A stretch of DNA of 64,000 nt from Dactylorhiza incarnata (Eukaryota; Streptophyta; Magnoliopsida; Asparagales; Orchidaceae), in NCBI GenBank assembly GCA_033032865.1, contig JAWHQI010000258.1, positions 1,488,001 to 1,552,000 of the forward strand, read 5' to 3'. Numbering within the stretch: position 1 is the stretch's first letter; each line of letters starts with the position of its first letter. Below, in pieces: positions 1 to 9,869 of this stretch. The notes below the pieces were generated by a model. It made no database searches. It was given only the letters and a program-made list of their open reading frames with translations, and was not told the origin of the DNA. The position numbers were made by a program, and so were the translations under genes.

Positions 1-2
1 CT

Positions 3-944
3 CAATATGCCGATCGGTTCCAGGAGGAAGTGCAGCTCACTCAGGAGATGCCTGGGTTCGCACTCCAACTCGCCTTCACGGTCGGGTTGAAAGAAAGTTT
101 CTTCAAAATGGCGTTGAAAAGAAAGGCCCCCGTCTCCTATGAGGAGCTGATGGAGAGGGTGTCGGAGGAAGTCGCGAGTGAAGAAGCCAACCCGGAGCTC
201 ACCAAGAGGCTAGCAAAGCTCAGTGAGCCGGAGGTGAGGCAGCAGGAGGTCAGGAGAAGGGAAGAGCCCCGGGCCCCGGAAGGAGGATGGAGGCCGCAAG
301 GCGGAGGGGTGCAAGGGCAGGGAAGGGGTTACGGCCCAGGAAGGGGTAACCACGTCGGAGGTCAATGGAGACCCCACCAGTTAGGGTGGAGGCAAGGTCT
401 GATGCAGATGCCTCCCCCTCCCCAACAGGCCATGGCAATTGGACGGGGAAGAGGAAGAGGAAGGAGAGGCGAGGTAGAAACAGCAGCCGCTGGGAGGAGA
501 AGGAATAGGGTGGCGGAGGCCGATGCAGGGGAGGTGACGTTGCCATATTGTATCTTCCATGATGAGGAAGGTCACTCGACGGACACCTGCCCGGAGTTCC
601 TGGAAGTGAAGAGAGGCAGAGCGCCCGCGCCACAGCAGCTGCAGCCAGTAAGGATCGTGGAGGTCGAACCTCGAGAGGAGGATCAGGAAAGGTGTGAAGA
701 TAGAAACGATGTGGGGAATAGGGGAGGGATCGGGGTGATCCATGGGGGGTGGGGGTGGAGGCGACCCGCAAGGCTAGCCTCCATACCATCTACCGCCGGA
801 GCGTACCTTCAACATCCACCGCTCCACCCCCGGCTGAAAAAATCATTTTCACCCAGAAGGACATGTCGGGCTATGAGGACCCATTCTGCGACGCGTTGGT
901 CATTCAGACGGCGGTCGAGAACTTCACCGTCTCCCGAATCTTAG
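3..944 (+). CDS. gag: Gag, C-terminal part (Tat-type Ty3 element)
   Basis: The frame is already open at base 3, so the N-terminus is cut by the window edge. The first residues match the end of a plant gypsy Gag core. An Arg/Gly/Gln-rich linker follows at about 200-500. A variant zinc knuckle spaced C-x2-H-x4-H-x4-C lies at about 549-590, a form common in Tat-type Gag. Gag packages element RNA in cytoplasmic particles. After the knuckle the frame reads to a stop at 944, but the protein that continues into the protease lies in another frame starting in the G-rich stretch near 742-755. Related elements usually have gag and pol in one frame, so this is either a one-base indel or a frameshift signal. 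Confidence 0.75.
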   Translation, partial: QYADRFQEEVQLTQEMPGFALQLAFTVGLKESFFKMALKRKAPVSYEELMERVSEEVASEEANPELTKRLAKLSEPEVRQQEVRRREEPRAPEGGWRPQGGGVQGQGRGYGPGRGNHVGGQWRPHQLGWRQGLMQMPPPPQQAMAIGRGRGRGRRGEVETAAAGRRRNRVAEADAGEVTLPYCIFHDEEGHSTDTCPEFLEVKRGRAPAPQQLQPVRIVEVEPREEDQERCEDRNDVGNRGGIGVIHGGWGWRRPARLASIPSTAGAYLQHPPLHPRLKKSFSPRRTCRAMRTHSATRWSFRRRSRTSPSPES

Positions 945-3900
945 TGGACAACGGGAGTTCGGTCAACGTCATCTTCAAGAAGGCGTTTGACAGGATGGAG
1001 GTGGAGCCTAGAAGGGTGTTGGCCTCGGATGGCCCTCTGTTTGGATTCTCGGGGGAGAGGAAAGAAGTGGAAGGGGGAGTAGGACTTCATGTGACCCTGG
1101 GCGGGCAGTCCAGGAACTGTCGTTTTGTCATAGTGGACGCTCCAAGCAGTTACAGCGCCATCTTCGGATGGCCACTCATCAGCGCGTTCCGCTGTGTCCC
1201 CTCCACCTTTCATCAATGCCTTAAGTTCAACGACGGAGGGGTCCAGGTGCGGATCAGGGGGGATCCCAAGGTGGCAAGGCAGTGCTACGTGACGACTGTC
1301 AACACCATCTCCTGGATGGGAGAAGCGGAGGAATGGGATAAGATGATGGAGGAAGCGGCCGAAGCCGGAGGTAAGGAGGTAGCCGAGGAGAAGTTGGCGG
1401 GAGATGAAGTCCATGCCCAGGAAGGGGTAGCTGAGGGACCCCGGGCGGAAGGAGAGGAAGAAGAAGAGAAGGCCCAGGAGGGAGGGGCGGAGGAGCTGAT
1501 GTTGGTAGAAAAGGAGGTCGAGGAAGGAACCCAGGCTCTCACTTGTGCCGAGGAGGAGAGGGCTTGGGGAGAGCAGTCCCGGTTGGAGGCTGTGGACGAG
1601 GTCGTGGAGCTCGAGGTCACCACCCGGCTGGGGGTGGTGGAGAAGGTCCGGGTCAGCGGAGGTCTCAACCCGAAAGATCAAGCGGAGATTCTGGCTTGCG
1701 TACAGAAGAACGTAGACGTCTTCGCTTGGAGCGCCGCGGAAATGCCCGGGATCGACGCGGATGTGGCTTGCCATCGCCTCAACCTCGACCCCGGCACCCG
1801 CCCCATCCGCCAGAAGAGGAGGGCCATCGCCGACAAGCTGGAAGGGCCCATCCGCGAGGAGGTGGGCAAGCTCCTACAGGCAGGCTTTGTATCGGAGATC
1901 CAGTATCCAGGCTGGGTCTCCAACGTCGTTATGGTGAAAAAGGGAGGAGGTAAATGGAGGATGTGTATCGACTTTTCTTTACTTAATAAATCATTCCCTA
2001 AGGATTGTTACCCCCTGCCTAGAATCGACGCGCTGGTTGACTCAGCCGTCGGTTTTCCTGTGATGTCTTTCTTAGATGCTCTTTCAGGTTACCATCAAAT
2101 CCGCATGCACCCCCCAGACATCAAAGATGTCTCCTTCATCACGGGGGATGGATGCTACTGTTATAAGATGATGTCGTTCGGGCTCAAGAATGCAGGGGCC
2201 ACATACCAAAGGATGATGGACAGAGTCTTCCGCGAGCAGAAGGGAAGAAACTTGGAGGTTTATGTTGATGACCTCATGGTGAAGAGCCGAGACCTTGGGT
2301 CTCACCTCCAAGACCTTGAGGAGACGTTCGGGACCCTGCGGCGGTACAAGATGAAACTCAATCCCTTGAAGTGTGTCTTCGGGGCGAGCCGAGGAAAGTT
2401 CCTAGGCCACTTGCTCACCCCCGCGGGAGTGGAACCTAACCCGGACAAGGTTAGGGCTGTGATGAAGTTGGGGTCGCCGAGGAATCCGAAGGAGGTTCAG
2501 AGCCTTACAGGGAAGTTGGCTGGGCTCAGCAGGTTCCTCTCCAAGGCGGGAGAAAAGTGTGCGCCTTTCTTCAAGGTGCTACGGGGCAACAAGAAGTTTG
2601 AATGGACCCCGGAGTGCGAGAAAGCCTTCCAGGCTCTGAAAGAACAACTCACCCAGACCCCTCTGCTCCAGGGGCCGAGGCCAGGAGAAGACCTGTCCCT
2701 GTACCTGGGGGTAGGGTCCGAAGCAGTAAGTTCCGTGTTGATCCGGGAGGAGGGGATGAAACAGTTCCCTATCTACTACGTCAGCCGAGTGCTGAGGAAG
2801 GCGGAGCTCCGGTACCCGATCCTGGAAAAGTTAGCCTTCGCATTGGTGGTGTCGGCCCGGAGGCTCCGGCCTTACTTCCAAGCTCATTCAATCAAGGTAG
2901 TGACAGACCACCCGCTCCGTAAAATCATGGAAGGGGTGGAGCACTCCGGAAGGTTGGCAAAGTGGTCCGTGGAGTTAAGTGAATTCAATGTCACGTTCGT
3001 GCCCAGGACGTCCATCAGGGCTCAGGCGGTGGCAGACTACGCGGTCGAGGTGGGGGAGCACGGGCCACCTCCCCAAAAGGCATGGAAGATGTTGGTGGAC
3101 GGAGCATCGGGAAAGTACTCCTATGGAGGGGGGATAGTCCTGGTGAGTCCCCAGGGGACCCGGATTGAGCAAGCCTTAAACATCCACTTCCCAATTACCA
3201 ACAACCAGGCTGAGTACGAGACAGTGATAGCGGGCCTTCGGCTGGCCCGAGAACTAGGGGTGCAGGACGTGGAGGTCTCAACGGACTCCATGGTGGTAGC
3301 ATGCCAAATCAAGGGAGAGTTTGAAGCGAAGGACCCGACCCTCCTACTATACCTGGAAAAGGTCAAGGGGATCATCGGGCAGTTCCGCACCTTCTCCATC
3401 AAGCACGTGCCGAGGGAGGAGAGCACCCAGGCGGACCTCTTAGCCAAGTTCGGTCCCCGAGCGGGAGGGACGGCTTCGGAACTCTTCCGGCCCTCCATCG
3501 AAGAAGGAGAGTTGATGGAGGTGGACCGACGAGCCTCGTGGATGGATCCATTCATCACCTTCTTGTCCTCCGGGAGGTTCCCTGGAGAGGACGTGGACAA
3601 GAGACGCTTCAGGTATAAGTCCGCCTATTACTCCTTGCATGCAGGAGGGCTGTATAGAAAGACCCTCTCGGGACTCCTGGCCCGTTGTGTCTCCGAGGAG
3701 GAGGTTCCGAGAGTCCTGGGAGAAATCCACTCCGGGGAGTGCGACAGTCACTCCGGGAGTCGGACCCTGGAAGGGAGGGTGTTGAGGCAAGGCTACTTCT
3801 GGCCCACTCTCAGCAAGGATGCGGCAGAGTTCGCGAGAAAGTGTCCGAAGTGCCAGCTCTATGCTCCGCTCCAACTCCTCCCAGCTCAAAGGCTCCGGAC

Positions 3901-4792
3901 CATCACGGCTCCCTGGCCCTTCGCCATATGGGGGCTGGACCTGGTCGGTCCCTTCCCCCAAGCCAGCGGCCAGAGGAAGTTCCTGCTGGTCATGATCGAC
4001 TACTTCTCCAAGTGGGTAGAAGTGAAAGCACTCGCTAAGGTAACCTCTCAGGTTGTAAGGAATTTTGTGTGGGGGGAGATAATTTGCAGGCACGGGCTCC
4101 CTCTAGCTATAGTGACGGACAATGGGCCGCAGTTTGCCAGTGAAGAGTTTGTTGGCTTCTGCACTCAGCTCGGCATTGACCTCAGGTTCGCATCGGTCCA
4201 CCACCCGAGGAGCAATGGGCAGGTGGAGGCGGCAAACAAAATAATCGCTAACCTATTAAAAAAGAAAGTGGAGAACCTTCGGGGAAACTGGGTGGAACAA
4301 CTACCCTCCGTCCTCTGGGCCATGAGGACTACTCCAAATACCGCCACCGGGGAGACTCCATTCAAGCTCTCTCACGGGTCCGAGGTCGTTCTCCTCATAG
4401 AGTTTGAGGTAAAGACCCCCCGGGTGATCGCTGCGAGCGAGGGGGATGAAGAGTGGCTAGAAGATAACAATGCAGAGCAGAGGCTGTCTTTGGACCTGGT
4501 GGAAGAACTCAGGGACTTGGCCGCCATCAGGCAGGAAGAGGTCAAGCGGCGGATGGCTCGATATTTCGACAAACATATCCGGATAAAGCATCTTCAGAAA
4601 GGAGACTTAGTCCTGAAGAAGGTCGATGCGGCCGACAGAGGGGCCGCGGTAGGTAAGCTCAACCCCAACTGGGAGGGACCATATATTGTAAGCGAGGTGC
4701 TCAAGTCGGGGGGGTATCACCTCCAGGATGTGGAAGGGGTACCCCTCGACCGAGCCCGAAGTAGGGATGATTTGAAAAGGTTTTACCCTTGA
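749..4792 (+). CDS. pol: Pol polyprotein: protease, reverse transcriptase, two RNase H domains, integrase
   Basis: This is an intact frame of about 1347 residues. Approximate domain order: protease core DNGSS at 67-71; a Glu-rich linker at 195-300; reverse transcriptase with YVDD near 505; a degenerate RNase H at 650-760; a second, archaeal-type RNase H starting near 781; integrase with an H-H-C-C zinc domain at about 1000-1035 and acidic residues in GLDLVGPFP (near 1063), TDNGPQ (near 1121) and EAANK (near 1159). The extra RNase H is the hallmark of Tat elements. The usual gypsy RNase H looks eroded, as is typical when the second one is present. There is no in-frame stop, so this copy is young or selected. 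The start at 749 is only where the frame opens; translation probably comes through gag. Confidence 0.9.
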   Translation: MGVEATRKASLHTIYRRSVPSTSTAPPPAEKIIFTQKDMSGYEDPFCDALVIQTAVENFTVSRILVDNGSSVNVIFKKAFDRMEVEPRRVLASDGPLFGFSGERKEVEGGVGLHVTLGGQSRNCRFVIVDAPSSYSAIFGWPLISAFRCVPSTFHQCLKFNDGGVQVRIRGDPKVARQCYVTTVNTISWMGEAEEWDKMMEEAAEAGGKEVAEEKLAGDEVHAQEGVAEGPRAEGEEEEEKAQEGGAEELMLVEKEVEEGTQALTCAEEERAWGEQSRLEAVDEVVELEVTTRLGVVEKVRVSGGLNPKDQAEILACVQKNVDVFAWSAAEMPGIDADVACHRLNLDPGTRPIRQKRRAIADKLEGPIREEVGKLLQAGFVSEIQYPGWVSNVVMVKKGGGKWRMCIDFSLLNKSFPKDCYPLPRIDALVDSAVGFPVMSFLDALSGYHQIRMHPPDIKDVSFITGDGCYCYKMMSFGLKNAGATYQRMMDRVFREQKGRNLEVYVDDLMVKSRDLGSHLQDLEETFGTLRRYKMKLNPLKCVFGASRGKFLGHLLTPAGVEPNPDKVRAVMKLGSPRNPKEVQSLTGKLAGLSRFLSKAGEKCAPFFKVLRGNKKFEWTPECEKAFQALKEQLTQTPLLQGPRPGEDLSLYLGVGSEAVSSVLIREEGMKQFPIYYVSRVLRKAELRYPILEKLAFALVVSARRLRPYFQAHSIKVVTDHPLRKIMEGVEHSGRLAKWSVELSEFNVTFVPRTSIRAQAVADYAVEVGEHGPPPQKAWKMLVDGASGKYSYGGGIVLVSPQGTRIEQALNIHFPITNNQAEYETVIAGLRLARELGVQDVEVSTDSMVVACQIKGEFEAKDPTLLLYLEKVKGIIGQFRTFSIKHVPREESTQADLLAKFGPRAGGTASELFRPSIEEGELMEVDRRASWMDPFITFLSSGRFPGEDVDKRRFRYKSAYYSLHAGGLYRKTLSGLLARCVSEEEVPRVLGEIHSGECDSHSGSRTLEGRVLRQGYFWPTLSKDAAEFARKCPKCQLYAPLQLLPAQRLRTITAPWPFAIWGLDLVGPFPQASGQRKFLLVMIDYFSKWVEVKALAKVTSQVVRNFVWGEIICRHGLPLAIVTDNGPQFASEEFVGFCTQLGIDLRFASVHHPRSNGQVEAANKIIANLLKKKVENLRGNWVEQLPSVLWAMRTTPNTATGETPFKLSHGSEVVLLIEFEVKTPRVIAASEGDEEWLEDNNAEQRLSLDLVEELRDLAAIRQEEVKRRMARYFDKHIRIKHLQKGDLVLKKVDAADRGAAVGKLNPNWEGPYIVSEVLKSGGYHLQDVEGVPLDRARSRDDLKRFYP

Positions 4793-4871
4793 GAGCTTTA
4801 TTATGTTGTTTAACTAATGTCTTACTCCTTTTTTATGATGCTTATAACTACTGCCGTGCCGGCGTGACAAA

Positions 4872-5550
4872 GGTTGGATATATTGGCGCTGGAATGCCCC
4901 AGATCGATTCCGCTCCCGGGTTCTCACCTAGACGGGGGGTTCAGGTTGATCTCTGGAGAGGCTGGCAAGGTTGGATATGTTGGCGCTGGAATGCCCCAGA
5001 TCGATTCCGCTCCCGGGCTCTCACCTAGACGGGGGGTTCAGGTTGATCTCTGGAGAGGCTGGCAAGGTTGGATATGTTGGCGCTGGAATGCCCCAGATCG
5101 ATTCCGCTCCCGGGCTCTCACCTAGACGGGGGGTTCAGGTTGATCTCTGGAGAGGCTGGCAAGGTTGGATATGTTGGCGCTGGAATGCCCCAGATCGATT
5201 CCGCTCCCGGGCTCTCACCTAGACGGGGGGTTCAGGTTGATCTCTGGAGAGGCTGGCAAGGTTGGATATGTTGGCGCTGGAATGCCCCAGATCGATTCCG
5301 CTCCCGGGCTCTCGCCTAGACGGGGGGTTCAGGTTGATCTCTGGAGGGGCTGACGAGGTTGGATATGTTGGTGCTGGAATGCCCCAGATCGATTCCGCTC
5401 CCGGGCTCTCACCTAGACGGGGGGTTCAGGTTGATCTCTGGAGAGGCTGGCGAGGTTGGATATGTTGGTGCTGGAATGCCCCAGATAGATTCCGCTCCCG
5501 GGCTCTTACCTAGACGGGGGGGTCTGGTTGATCTCTGGAGAGGCTGGCAA
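4872..5550 (+). repeat. 97-bp tandem repeat, about 7 units
   Basis: Units begin at about 4872, 4969, 5066, 5163, 5260, 5357 and 5454, each starting GGTTGGATAT, and are nearly identical. The array sits just after the pol stop, where many Tat-type elements carry tandem repeats that can seed satellites. Since 97 is not a multiple of 3, each unit shifts the frame, which produces a ladder of staggered spurious ORFs. Confidence 0.95.
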
Positions 5551-6061
5551 GAATGACAGGTCTTTATACTGGAAGGTTCCGTCTCGCTCGGCGGACAGGC
5601 CCGCTCGGCAAAGAGAAATTTCGCACACCATGCGAGTGGCGAGAATCAATCTTATGCGATCCCGAACAACCGGTCCTCGGCAGAAAGGTTGCCGGCACCG
5701 GGTAAGAGGCGAGCTCTCGCCAAGAGGAAAAATGTCTTGCGAAATCTAGAGAAAATACGCATAACTAAAAGGGTAGTAATCCCAAGGCAAACGACGAAAG
5801 GTCCGAGCAACCAAAGTAGTCTATACCTATCTGTTCAATAACGCGTGGCGCGAGAACAATCATCGCGAGAATAGCCTCCGCGAAGGCGGATATGGAGATA
5901 AGCGAGGGCGCGACATTCAACGCATGAAAATTGCAAGACAGGAAAAGGAAGGCACAATGAGCAAAGCAAAATTGGCATTCTACATTTCATAGTTCGGTTA
6001 CAATCTTCGGTGATCTCGCCGATCAAAATTACAGCGCAAAAGAAAAGAATAGCGGCGAGCT
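5551..6061. other. Spacer between minisatellite and antisense genes
   Basis: No convincing coding signal. From about 5580 the sequence is peppered with GCGAG/CTCGC words that recur throughout the antisense block up to about 10140. It probably includes the 3' UTR of the antisense gene ending near 6062. Confidence 0.5.
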
Positions 6062-8042
6062 TCAGGAACCACCCGCAGATCCTTCTTCGTCATCACTGTC
6101 CTTCACGGGCGGAAGAGGGAGGAAGAGCTCTGGAACGACGTCTTCCAGAGTCATGTTGACCGCATCATCAGCCAGGAGGCCGATCGCCTTCACCACCGAA
6201 AAGATGTAGCGAGCTGACTCTATGGATCCCACGCGGATTTCTTCGTCTCGCGCTCGCCGGTCTTCTTTTAAACGGCGAGGTGAGGGGGAACAACGGCGCG
6301 AGTGAGGTCGCAGTTCAGGGCCTTCAGCCCAGCCACCTCGCCCTCCAAATCCTCGATGCGAGCGTTGGCTCTCCCGGCGGCCTCGACATCCTGCAAATAA
6401 GTTCAATTAGAGAGGCGAAACGGCCAGGGGAAAGGAAGATGGAGGAGGTCTAGATGACTCACCACACTGCCCTCCGCGACGAGCAGCTTCTCCTTCAGCT
6501 GCGTGTTCTCGGCAAGAACCCCCTGGTAGGCCCTCGCGAGCTCCACATTCTGAAGCTCCAGCTGTAAGCAACGCCTCCCCGTCATGTGGGCGAGCTCGGC
6601 AGAGCGCAGCTGGGACCTCGCACTCTCGTAAGCAAGGGTCCTCGCGGTCTCATCCTTATAAGACCCCGCATCCTCGCGACCATAAAGAGCGAACGCGAGG
6701 TCGAAGGCATGACCGCTGACGGTCTCCTTCTCCACCCAAGAGGGGAGGATGGAGGAGATATCCACCCTGTTGGTCTCCGGCTTCCAAGTGACGAGGGGCT
6801 CACCAGTCTCGTCCCGGCGCCTCTGGCCGAGGCCGAAGTTGTAGTGGTTCACCGGGATGGGGAGGACGGAAGTCCTAACCGCCTCCTGGCAGGTCTCTTC
6901 GTCCTCGCCCCCCGAGAGGCCGGTAAGGTCAAACTCGTCGAAGGCGGCCTCGCGAGGTTCCTTACCCTTCGAAGGAGCGAGCGAGACCGTGCTCTTCTTG
7001 CTCTTCTTCTTGGGCGGAGATTTCGAAGGGGCAGCATGACTACCAGAAGCCCCCGATCTCTTGCGAGAAGAGGGCTCGGCCGGAGTGACGACGCCTCGGC
7101 AAGCTTCCGCCCCCATGGTAGCGAGAGCCATGGTAGCGTCGGTTTTCCGGGTGCTCGCGTAAGGGGGATGAAAGGGCAGATCTCGCTCGCCTAGAAACAA
7201 ACAATAGTTCGGATAAGTACGATATGGTAACGAATAAAGACAAAGGTGTTGGGCGAGATCTTTACCTTCTCCGGCGAGAACCGGAGGTAGCGAATCTAGG
7301 TTGCGGCGGAGGTAGACGACTTCGAAGTTCTTCTTGCAAAAGAACTGATGGAGGAGGGCGTCATGGCCGCCGAGGGCGGTGGGCCGGTAGGTGGTCTCGC
7401 TATGTTGAACTGGCGAGAGGGGAATGTTGCCGAAGTTCCCCTTGACGACGACGAACTTCTGGGCCCAAAAGTGGGCCTTGTTGACGGTCTCGACCATCTT
7501 CGGACCCGTGCCCACGAAGTAGGCTGTCCCATCTTTGTAGGCGCGGAACGAGAACAGCTTCCGGAAGACCGGGAGGCTGAACTCGATGCGCTCCTCGCGA
7601 AGGTAGCAGGCGAAGGCAGTGACCACCGCCATGGCATTAGGAGTGAGCTGGCCGGGAACCACCCCATAGTGTTTGAGCACCTAATGAGCAGCGAGAACAT
7701 GATTAGTCTGCACGGCGAGCGAAACTCGAGTGGCAAAAAAAATGGGAAATAAGCGAGAACGATTATTACCTGGCGGACTTCCGACCACAAGGGAAGGCGC
7801 AGACCGACCGCGAAATGGGCGGTAGGAATGGACAACTCGTCGACCAACGGGTCGTTGATCACGTCATCCTCGCTAGGGCGGCGTGCCTCAAACGGGGGGG
7901 GGGGGGGGGGGGGGGGGGGGGTGACGTAGTCAGCGACCGCGCTGAAGTACTCCTCATCGGTCAAGTTACAAGTAAAGAAGCTATGCTCGGCGAAGGCCTT
8001 CGCGACCCTTCGCCGACCCTCCGATTCCGCGTCACCGCCCAT
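6062..8042 (-). CDS. Antisense gene A of the Tat element (Transposase_28-like protein), spliced, frameshifted near its end
   Basis: Predicted exons on the minus strand are 8042-7770, 7680-7266, 7190-6463 and 6390 onward. Introns are 89, 75 and 72 bp, all GT-AG, and the phases agree across every junction. The protein has an N-terminal acidic part with a proline run encoded by G28 on the plus strand. It then shows a domain like the plant family called putative gypsy-type transposon (Transposase_28, PF04195), with the motif YGVVPGQLTPNA followed by FRKLFSF. A Lys/Ser-rich linker and a C-terminal coiled coil complete it. In frame it stops at 6268-6270 (about 512 residues). A plausible acidic tail continues to 6062 one frame over, so a one-base indel is likely. 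The family is repeatedly found antisense in Tat-type elements; its role is unknown and it is not shown to be a transposase. Confidence 0.7.
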
Positions 8043-8156
8043 CTTAGCAACCTGCGAGAAAGGATGAAATGCGAAAACGAGAAGAAGCGAGAGCTCTGAA
8101 GCAGAGGAAGAAGAAGGTCGAGAGTAAAGGCAGTGATTGACTCAGTTAAAACTGCC

Positions 8157-8164
8157 TATTTATA
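8157..8164 (-). promoter_or_regulatory. TATA box for antisense gene A
   Basis: The minus strand reads CTATAAATAG at this place, about 115 bases upstream of the gene A start at 8042. The spacing and sequence suit a plant RNA polymerase II core promoter. The stretch 8166-8487 between the two antisense genes holds no other recognisable feature. Confidence 0.6.
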
Positions 8165-8487
8165 GCCCAAGCAAAAGGGCGGGAAGAAGTCCAAGCGCCG
8201 GCGAGCGCGGGTAGCAGTAAAAACATCACATCATGGCCATGGGCGAGATGGACCTGCAAGGTTAGTATAAACATTTCTTGCGGGATACGTTTAGCGAGAA
8301 TAGAGGGCCTTCGCGAGCACAATATAACAATTAAAATAGATCTATAGACAGCGAGCGAGAAACCATAAAAAAATAATGGTGATTGTCAGACAAGCCAGCA
8401 TCAGTGGCAATTACGCGAGCCACGAAACATAGCGAGATCGTTCAAAAAACAGCGACACCTATTACAAATAATTCCATAACATAGCAG

Positions 8488-9662
8488 TTAGCGAGAATCA
8501 TGGGGTAGCCATTTCCATCGGCCCCCACCACGCGACCCGGACCTCGGCGGTACCCTAGAATTATAATAGTCCTCCGCCAAACGACCCTCCCTGTCCGTGA
8601 AGAAGGCGTAGTCTCTCATCCTAGCTATATGAACCTCCGGCGTCGTGGCGCCCTCATCCTGGTCACGCTGTCTCGCCTGCCGGAGCCTCGCACATTCTTC
8701 CATTAAAACCGCGTGCCTGTCCTCGGCGGCTTCTCGGTCCCGCCTCGCCTGCATGTTGAGATCCATCAGCATCCTCCCGTGTTTCCTCAGCAACTCCGCG
8801 GTTCGCTGCTTCAACCTCTCGGGGTCTCGCGGATCCCCTAAGAAGTCCTCCACCTGGTCCGGAAGGGGGGACATCTCGTCGTCGCCCAGCTCGGAATCGG
8901 TAGGCGGATTTTCGGCATTGTCTGCAAGATATTACGAAGAGGTCAGATGGCGCGCGTGAGTTCGCGCAGGGTTCCGGCGAGGTCAGAATACTTACCAAGC
9001 GGGAGGCGAGAGGTCGAGGGACGACCCTGGAACACGTTGTCATAGTGAGGATAGAGAGATTTGCCCAAGCCGGTGGGGTAGGCTGCACTGTTGGTAGGAG
9101 AGATCTTCGGCGGCGCAGAACCCCCGGTCTCCTCGCTCGTCAAGAGCTGGAATCCAGGCTTGTCTATGATTTTGTCAGGAGGCGGAAGCGGAGACGGAGG
9201 TCGCGACGACTGGCGGACCGGAGACTTCAGGGGCGAGACTGTAAGAAAAGAGTAACGGAGGTCATATCTGGTTGACAGAAATATTACGGTATGCGAGATC
9301 CAGATCGTACCAGTGGTGTTTTTCCCAGCGAGGTTCGTATCCACCTGCGGGCTTTTCCGAGACCCCTCAGCAAGTTCTCCAACGATCTCGCTCGGCAAAG
9401 TATCCTGCGAGTAGAAATGAATGAGGGGCAATTTATTAACGTAAGTTCGAGTAGCTCATATCTTCTCGGGGCGGCGATCGTCCGGGGAGGAGTCCAGCAT
9501 CACAGAGTCGTCTCCGGTGCGACGAGCCGCCTTCGCCTTCTTGACTTTCGGCGACTGGGCGAGGGACGGCCGGTTCATCCAGGCGGGGACCTTGGTCGTG
9601 GAAGGTAGCCCGCCAGCTCTCATCGCCCTCAGGCGAGCCTCTGCTTCTTCGGAAATCGGCAT
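8488..9662 (-). CDS. Antisense gene B of the Tat element, spliced, unknown function
   Basis: A four-exon model fits: 9662-9462, 9404-9311, 9238-8996 and 8921-8488. The joined length is 972 bp, exactly divisible by 3, giving about 323 residues. Introns 2 and 3 (72 and 74 bp) are GT-AG. Intron 1 (57 bp) has a good acceptor, but its donor reads AG/ATATGAG rather than AG/GTATGAG, so a G-to-A change may have killed splicing there. The protein starts MPISEEAEARLR, has a Lys-rich patch, a Pro/Ser-rich middle, and a C-terminal charged coiled coil (residues such as EECARLRQARQRDQ). I do not recognise a family. Its place beside gene A, same strand with its own TATA box, suggests the two form one antisense module. 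Confidence 0.55.
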
Positions 9663-9728
9663 CTTTAGGCAACTAAAGTAAGAGAAGGAAGAAAAGTAAC
9701 GGCGCGCGCCAATGGGGGTTCGGGACGA

Positions 9729-9736
9729 TATTTATA
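9729..9736 (-). promoter_or_regulatory. TATA box for antisense gene B
   Basis: The minus strand reads CTATAAATAT about 67 bases upstream of the gene B start at 9662. The flanks (plus-strand TTTATAGCCCA) resemble the gene A promoter, so the two promoters may be related by duplication. Confidence 0.55.
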
Positions 9737-9787
9737 GCCCACAGGGTGGGTCCCACCAAAGATTCCTGACAGGTCATCCGGGAGCGG

Positions 9788-9869
9788 GCGAATATCAGGG
9801 GTTGGATGATTCTTCGCGAGGGCATTTGTCCTCGCGAAGAGCGGGGATTGTGTACAACCCCGATATTCG
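9788..9869. repeat. Nested inverted repeat across the internal region/3' LTR border
   Basis: The inner arms 9811-9821 and 9830-9840 are a perfect 11-bp inverted repeat (TCTTCGCGAGG) with an 8-base loop. The outer arms, about 9788-9804 and 9854-9869, pair GCGAATATCAGGGGTTG with CAACCCCGATATTCGC with one unpaired base. The structure spans the polypurine-like tract and the first bases of the LTR. Confidence 0.75.

Noticed and set aside
941..1774. 277-residue minus-strand ORF
   Set aside because: It is the shadow of the intact pol frame on the opposite strand.
4789..5556. Ladder of near-identical 62-83-residue plus-strand ORFs
   Set aside because: They arise because a 97-bp repeat without stops shifts frame each unit. 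No protein signal is present.
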